Assembly: GCF_003010935.1 (NCBI RefSeq)
Contig: NZ_PGGN01000007.1
Coordinates: 185,068 to 249,067 of the forward strand
Source: Phyllobacterium endophyticum
Lineage (GTDB): Bacteria > Pseudomonadota > Alphaproteobacteria > Rhizobiales > Rhizobiaceae
DNA: 64,000 bases
Reading direction: 5' to 3'
How positions within the stretch are numbered: position 1 is the first letter of the stretch; the number at the start of each line of letters is the position of its first letter. Shown one piece after another: positions 59,584 through 64,000 of the stretch. Both the position numbers and the translations under genes were made by a program. Under the pieces are notes generated by a model that had not been told where the DNA came from, made no database searches, and saw nothing but the letters and a program-made list of their open reading frames with translations.

Positions 59584-59665
59584 TCAGGCGGGAAAGAACC
59601 CCGTCATGATATCAAGTTCACGTTCTTTGCAACCGTGAAATCTTCGGTTGAGTCGGAAACTTATA

Positions 59666-60157
59666 TTATTCGACCTCAACGTCCTCATCGTCGTGATCGT
59701 CGTCAGGACCAGCCTGGCGCAGGAGTTCCGCAGCCGAGAGATTGACCTCAAGCCGGGACAACATCTTTATGAAAGCCTTGCGTTCTTTCTTGTCAAAACC
59801 CTTCATCGCGTCCTTTTCCGTTTTGCGAATGGACTTCTCGATGGACTTGATTGCTTCGTTTCCCATGTCTGTCAGGAAAATGTGAGCTTGGCGCTGGTCC
59901 GTTGCCGAACCTTCTTTTTTCACGAAGCCTTGCGTCTGCAGACGGGAAATCGTTTTTGTGATCGTCGGCGGACGAACCCCCAGGCGCTTGGCGAGAACGC
60001 TCGGCGATAACCCGTTATCATGCGCAAGCTGCAGCATGACGGCATCCTGGCCCGCATAAAAACCATGGCTAAGCAATCTTGTGGCGAGTGCTGTCCGCGT
60101 TAGCCGGGCGGTCGATTGCAGACGATGAAGAATGAGAGGTTTACGATCCTTGACCAT
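59666..60157 (-). CDS. MarR-family transcriptional regulator with acidic tail
   Basis: The 163-residue protein has the winged helix-turn-helix of MarR (VLAKRLGVRPPTITKTISRL, QTQGFVKKEGSATDQRQAHI). The helix-rich ends form the dimer. The last 15 residues are an Asp/Glu-rich tail (GPDDDHDDEDVEVE), unusual for the family. AGGAG lies five bases before ATG 60157. It is divergent from a creatininase-family gene. Confidence 0.9.
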   Translation of the reverse strand: MVKDRKPLILHRLQSTARLTRTALATRLLSHGFYAGQDAVMLQLAHDNGLSPSVLAKRLGVRPPTITKTISRLQTQGFVKKEGSATDQRQAHIFLTDMGNEAIKSIEKSIRKTEKDAMKGFDKKERKAFIKMLSRLEVNLSAAELLRQAGPDDDHDDEDVEVE

Positions 60158-60466
60158 TCCGACTCCTGATCGCCTGACACCGACCATCTATGATGATGAG
60201 GCGGCTAGCTCTTGCTGATGAGATGTATTTAACAGACAAATATTCCAGCGTTAATACGGCCGTTACGAATTGGCCGGCCGGTACTGCTGAATGGCGATAC
60301 CGTCCTCGACAACCCGCGTTACAATGCTTCTATGACAATCTGATGAAATTTGCCGACGAAATTGTCAGGCACCGAAAAAAACACCTTTAGAAATGTGCGT
60401 AACGGACGGTATTATCAGGTTGCTCGCTCCTGAAGGGTAGGACAAGCGACGGAGATAAACAGCCCA
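60158..60466. other. Intergenic region between the MarR and creatininase-family genes
   Basis: 309 bases in a divergent gap. No gene or RNA is visible. A GGCCGGCC palindrome is present, but no long inverted repeat that could be assigned to the MarR protein. Confidence 0.4.
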
Positions 60467-61210
60467 ATGCCCGACAATCAATCCAAGATCGCGGTTCTTC
60501 CTCTTGGTGCACATGAGCAGCACGGCCCGCATCTGCCGTTCGATACGGACACTTTGATCGTCACCGGGCTGATTGAGCGGCTTCGCCAAGCACTTCCAGC
60601 CGGCTTGTCCATCGAATTCTTGCCTGTCGAGCCCATCGGTTACTCGATCGAACATGTGGGCGTTGAAGGGACGAGGACGTTGGCCTTTGATGAGGCGGTA
60701 CACCGATGGATCGAGATTGGGCAAGGTGTGGCCGCGCGGGGAATAACGAAGCTTATAATTCTGAACGCCCATGGCGGTAATTCGCCCCTCACGACTATCG
60801 TTGCCACGGAATTGCGGGTTCGTTGCAACATGCTCGCCATCGCGACAAGCTGGACCAGATTTGGCTTGCCGAACGGTCTGATATCCCCTGAGGACAGGGC
60901 GTTGGATATCCATGGCGGTTTCATCGAAACCTCGGTCATGCTGGCTTTGCACCCCGAACTTGTCGAATTCGCCAAGGCCGAAAATTTCGGCTCGAGCCAG
61001 CGCATTTATACATCGACCTACCGGCACTTGCGCGCCTATGGTCCGCATGCGTTTGGCTGGAAAATGACGGACCTGAACAAGCAAGGCGTCGCAGGTAACG
61101 CGGCAGCAGCAACGGCGGAAGCCGGAGAAGAAATCATTGCGCACAGCGTGAAAGGTCTTGTTGAACTGATCGGAGACGTTAACAGCTTCGATACGTCGGC
61201 TTTCAACTAG
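60467..61210 (+). CDS. Creatininase-family amidohydrolase
   Basis: The 247-residue metalloprotein has the family metal sites: Glu17, His19 and Asp28 in LGAHEQHGPHLPFDTDT, the His of ILNAHGGNSPL, and Glu in DIHGGFIETSVMLALHPELV. Family members hydrolyse creatinine, FAPy-type formamides or related ring amides, so the substrate cannot be named. It precedes a COG0523 GTPase gene on the same strand with a gap of 110 bases. Confidence 0.9.
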   Translation: MPDNQSKIAVLPLGAHEQHGPHLPFDTDTLIVTGLIERLRQALPAGLSIEFLPVEPIGYSIEHVGVEGTRTLAFDEAVHRWIEIGQGVAARGITKLIILNAHGGNSPLTTIVATELRVRCNMLAIATSWTRFGLPNGLISPEDRALDIHGGFIETSVMLALHPELVEFAKAENFGSSQRIYTSTYRHLRAYGPHAFGWKMTDLNKQGVAGNAAAATAEAGEEIIAHSVKGLVELIGDVNSFDTSAFN

Positions 61211-61320
61211 TGCACCTTAAATTGGATTGACCGTTCATTCAGGTATTTGAACACTATGGGTGTGGCAAAAACCAAAGCGATCACCTATATCGTGGGTCTA
61301 TCCATTCAAAGAGGCACGCG

Positions 61321-62424
61321 ATGAGTGAAGCTCCGACGAAGTCCATGGCAGCGGACGCTGCACGCCCTGCCCAGATTCCTGTCACCGTCCTTACAGGCTA
61401 TCTCGGCTCGGGGAAAACCACGCTTCTCAACCGGATATTGAGTGAGGACCACGGCAAGCGATATGCGGTCATTGTCAACGAGTTTGGTGAAATTGGTATC
61501 GACAATGATTTGATTGTCGAATCCGACGAAGAAATTTACGAAATGAACAATGGCTGTATCTGCTGCACGGTACGAGGCGATTTGATCCGCGTTGTCGAGG
61601 GTCTGATGCGCAGGCCTGGCCGTTTCGATGCGATTATCGTTGAGACAACGGGTCTCGCCGATCCGGTACCCGTTGCGCAGACGTTTTTTATGGATGACGA
61701 CGTCCGCAGCAAGACCATGCTTGATGCGGTGGTTGCATTGGTGGACGCCAAGCATCTGCCGCTGCGTCTGAAAGACAGTCGCGAGGCCGAAGACCAGATC
61801 GCTTTCGCCGATGTGGTTCTGCTCAACAAGACTGACCTCGTCACCGCGGACGAACTCGCCGCGATCGAGGCGGCTGTACGGGCAATCAATCCCCATGCTG
61901 TCATTCACCGCACTGAGCGTGCCAACATAGATTTGTCCCGTGTTCTGGATCGCGGCGCTTTTGATCTGGCGCGTGCGCTGGAGAGTGATCCGCATTTTCT
62001 CGATCACGATCACCCGGATCATGTATGCGGACCTGATTGCGATCACGAACACCATCACCACGATCATGACCACCACGGACATGATCACCATCACCATCAT
62101 GATCATGATCATGCGTCGCCCATCCATGACGTGACGGTTCAGTCGGTCTCCTTGCGGACAGGCGAACTCAATGCGGACAAGTTTTTTCCGTGGATCCAGA
62201 AGATCACCCAGGAGCAGGGGCCGGACATTCTTCGCTTGAAGGGTATTCTCGCGTTCAGGGACGACCATGAGCGCTATGTCATCCAAGGCGTACACATGCT
62301 TATCGAAGGTGATCATCAGCGCGCCTGGAAAGAGGGCGAAAAACACGAAAGCCGCCTTGTGTTCATCGGCCGCAAACTTGACCACGATGCCCTCAGGTCC
62401 GGCCTCGAAAGCTGCCTTGCCTGA
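61321..62424 (+). CDS. COG0523 (CobW/ZNG-type) GTPase with histidine-rich loop
   Basis: The 367-residue metallochaperone-like GTPase has a P-loop [12 protein letters not shown] (residues 26-37), the metal motif [12 protein letters not shown] (Cys79, 81, 82), NKTD, and a His/Asp-rich loop at about residues 213-247 with more than 15 His. A C-terminal CobW_C domain follows. Such proteins handle zinc, cobalt or other metals; the CxCC and His loop favour zinc transfer. Its stop overlaps the start of the WD40 gene by one base. No Zur box is recognised upstream. Confidence 0.95.
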   Translation: MSEAPTKSMAADAARPAQIPVTVLTGYLGSGKTTLLNRILSEDHGKRYAVIVNEFGEIGIDNDLIVESDEEIYEMNNGCICCTVRGDLIRVVEGLMRRPGRFDAIIVETTGLADPVPVAQTFFMDDDVRSKTMLDAVVALVDAKHLPLRLKDSREAEDQIAFADVVLLNKTDLVTADELAAIEAAVRAINPHAVIHRTERANIDLSRVLDRGAFDLARALESDPHFLDHDHPDHVCGPDCDHEHHHHDHDHHGHDHHHHHDHDHASPIHDVTVQSVSLRTGELNADKFFPWIQKITQEQGPDILRLKGILAFRDDHERYVIQGVHMLIEGDHQRAWKEGEKHESRLVFIGRKLDHDALRSGLESCLA

Positions 62425-63398
62425 TGCCGACTATTGCTCCGCTCGATCTCGCCGGCCATTGCGTCGATGCCCGCTTTATCCGAGATGTCCCCTTCTTCTC
62501 CATAGCGGACGGCACAATTCACCGCTTGGACAATGGTCATAAGACAAGCCAGGCCCACGATGGGCTCCTATGTGCCGTGCCCTCGCATGATGGGAAGCAT
62601 CTACTTACGGGCGGTGAAGACGGCCGTATCTGTTCAACTGGCCTGAACGGCGAAGTGGAAGAACTCAGTCATCTGCCGCGCAAATGGTTGACAGCTGTGG
62701 CGGCAGCGCCAAATGGTGCGATTGCTTTTGCGTCGGGACGGTCGGCTTGGGTAAGGGCGGCTGACGCTACGGTTCGCGAGATTGTACATGAGCGCAGCGT
62801 CGAAGGTATCGCTTTTGCACCCAAGGGATTCCGACTTGCCGTCGCCCGCTATAATGGCGTGACGCTGCATTGGCCCGCAACGAACGGGGCTCCCACCGAA
62901 CTCGAGTGGAAGGGCGCGCATATCGCCGTCGCTTTTTCCCCCGACGGCCGTTTTCTTGTAACGGCCATGCAGGAAAACGCTTTGCATGGCTGGCGTCTTG
63001 AAGACAATCGCCACATGCGGATGACAGGCTATCCGAACAAGGTAAAAAGCTGGTCATGGAGCGTCAAAGGCAAATGGCTGGCTACATCTGGGGCACCCGC
63101 TGCGATCGTTTGGCCCTTCTCTGGCAAAGACGGACCGATGGGCAAGGCACCTTTGGAACTCGGAACCCGCGGTGATAGCCTCGTGACTGCCGTCTCCTGC
63201 CATCCGATCGAAGAAATCGTCGCCATAGGCTATTCAGACGGCATGATTCTGGTCGGAAGGTTCGGCGACCAGAAGGAAGTTCTCCTCCGCCGCCCCGGCA
63301 AGGGGGCTATTTCCACAATGAGTTGGGATACCACCGGGCATCGGCTTGTCTTTGGCACGGAAGCCGGAGATTGCGGTGTGATCGACATCACAGCCTAA
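62424..63398 (+). CDS. WD40-repeat protein coupled to the COG0523 GTPase
   Basis: The 324-residue cytoplasmic protein is built of about seven WD40-like blades (GLLCAVPSHDGKHLLTGGED, HIAVAFSPDGRFLVTAMQ, GDSLVTAVSCHPIEEIVAIG, AISTMSWDTTGHRLVFGTEA). There is no signal peptide. It begins on the last base of the GTPase gene (TGATG), so translation is coupled and the two proteins probably act together, the propeller perhaps as a scaffold for metal transfer. Confidence 0.92.
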   Translation: MPTIAPLDLAGHCVDARFIRDVPFFSIADGTIHRLDNGHKTSQAHDGLLCAVPSHDGKHLLTGGEDGRICSTGLNGEVEELSHLPRKWLTAVAAAPNGAIAFASGRSAWVRAADATVREIVHERSVEGIAFAPKGFRLAVARYNGVTLHWPATNGAPTELEWKGAHIAVAFSPDGRFLVTAMQENALHGWRLEDNRHMRMTGYPNKVKSWSWSVKGKWLATSGAPAAIVWPFSGKDGPMGKAPLELGTRGDSLVTAVSCHPIEEIVAIGYSDGMILVGRFGDQKEVLLRRPGKGAISTMSWDTTGHRLVFGTEAGDCGVIDITA

Positions 63399-63638
63399 GC
63401 CTCGATTTACAATTCGCCACCGGAAAATCATGAATGGCTCATGCTCATGACCGGACATCTTGAATATACGTAACCTCGGTTGCCGCAGATTTTTCTAAGG
63501 GATACCAAACTTGTGCCCGGCAGATATCGGGGTAGATCAGGTCCGTTGGCAGTTCGGTCTTCTGGACCGTTTGACTACAAATCTAGGCTTCGTAGAATTA
63601 CCACAACGTTATTAGTACAACATGGCTTGTCAAACCCG
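63399..63638. other. Non-coding region after the WD40 gene
   Basis: 240 bases without a convincing gene or RNA. It ends at the minus-strand terminator of the initiator tRNA transcript. Confidence 0.4.
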
Positions 63639-63665
63639 AAAAAACTCCCGTTTGTGGCGGGGTTT
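63639..63665 (-). terminator. Rho-independent terminator of the tRNA-fMet transcript
   Basis: On the minus strand AAACCCCG (63665-63658) pairs with CGGGAGTTT (63650-63642) with one C-A mismatch and a seven-base loop, followed by a run of T (complement of 63639-63644). It lies beyond the tRNA-fMet and its partial copy. Confidence 0.75.
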
Positions 63666-63685
63666 GGTTTAATGGATGGGCTGTG

Positions 63686-63810
63686 TTGATTTGGTTGCGG
63701 GGACAGGATGTGCCCGTTCGGGTCTTCCAGCAGTCCACTGGACTGCTTGACCGGCAAGGCCGGACATTCCTCACCCTTCAGGTTATGGTGCGCTCTTGCG
63801 AACGACGCGC
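63686..63810. repeat. Interrupted partial copy of tRNA-fMet (pseudo-tRNA or integration scar)
   Basis: The 24 bases at 63686-63709 equal 63877-63900, which include the 3' end of the intact tRNA-fMet. The 13 bases at 63775-63787 equal 63913-63925 of its anticodon arm. Between them this copy has 65 bases instead of 12, containing a perfect palindrome AGCAGTCCA-C-TGGACTGCT. GCCGGACA and TGTCCGGC also flank the copy. It looks like a duplicated tRNA end that was interrupted, possibly by a mobile element. The right boundary is approximate. Confidence 0.65.
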
Positions 63811-63882
63811 TACCTTGTCCGGCTTGGCGAAGCCGAGATGCCGGACAAACGTCTGGGGGATGGTTTCAGGGTTGGTTTGATT

Positions 63883-63959
<77 letters not shown>

Positions 63960-64000
63960 TCATAGTTCTGTTGTTGTGAGATTTGTTTATGAACGTTGCG

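Noticed and set aside
61211..61320. A Zur box upstream of the COG0523 GTPase gene
   Set aside because: No GTTATA-type palindrome is present in these 110 bases.

Overview
The window reads as chromosomal DNA of an alphaproteobacterium of the order Hyphomicrobiales (Rhizobiales). The evidence is the cell-cycle regulator CpdR, the small aa3-oxidase subunit IV, the three-part pntAA/pntAB/pntB transhydrogenase, the four-subunit sarcosine oxidase soxBDAG, a BBP2_2-type outer-membrane barrel, a small RNA that looks like the rhizobial alpha-r8/MmgR family, and an initiator tRNA of the alphaproteobacterial type. Base composition and gene content would suit Phyllobacterium or Brucella/Ochrobactrum relatives; that narrower placement is a guess. 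Most genes are housekeeping or transport genes with ordinary coding signals. No prophage, insertion sequence or CRISPR array is visible.

Layout. 1-3 kb: SPFH protein (cut by the window edge), NfeD, a DUF1902/HicA-like toxin-antitoxin pair bracketed by two copies of a palindromic intergenic repeat, then kdsD (KDO synthesis). 3-9.5 kb: outer-membrane barrel, a decayed ParD/ParE toxin-antitoxin locus, galU, a lytic transglycosylase, a cluster of REP-like hairpins and a DUF459 SGNH protein lacking the usual catalytic Ser and His. 9.6-16 kb: gltB-gltD glutamate synthase. 16-22.5 kb: threonine aldolase, an Hsp20 with a ROSE-like leader, a Tyr/Arg-rich secreted protein, an alpha/beta hydrolase, hisN, an MmgR-like sRNA, N-formylglutamate amidohydrolase, cpdR and tRNA-Val. 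22.5-28 kb: I78 inhibitor lipoprotein and an AbgT transporter / M20 peptidase / SLC13 permease group. 28-41 kb: Abhydrolase_9 membrane protein, DUF1269 protein, AI-2E-type permease, AraC regulator, small secreted proteins, gnd, an aldo/keto reductase divergent from a LysR gene, a YegD-like Hsp70, a MaoC hydratase and a membrane alpha/beta protein. 41-46.2 kb: sarcosine oxidase. 46.5-53 kb: rpsU with a TPR lipoprotein, the pnt operon, small membrane proteins and a CGNR zinc-finger regulator facing a lone LivH-type permease across a perfect inverted repeat. 54-61 kb: SDR, orphan TRAP binding protein, class-I glutamine amidotransferase, Inh-like secreted protein, LacI regulator, DMT exporter, MarR regulator and creatininase-family hydrolase. 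61-64 kb: a His-rich COG0523 GTPase overlapping a WD40 protein, then a scrambled partial tRNA-fMet copy beside the intact tRNA-fMet.

How the genes combine. Glutamate synthase, threonine aldolase, sarcosine oxidase and transhydrogenase serve nitrogen, one-carbon and NADPH metabolism. kdsD, galU, the barrel and the transglycosylase serve the envelope. The later part is a mosaic of small uptake and catabolic units each with its own regulator. The least ordinary signals are the MmgR-like sRNA, the CGNR/LivH palindrome, the covarying GTAC repeats, the tRNA-fMet scar, the non-catalytic-looking SGNH protein and the two toxin-antitoxin loci, one probably live and one dead. I found no clearly unprecedented multi-gene system.
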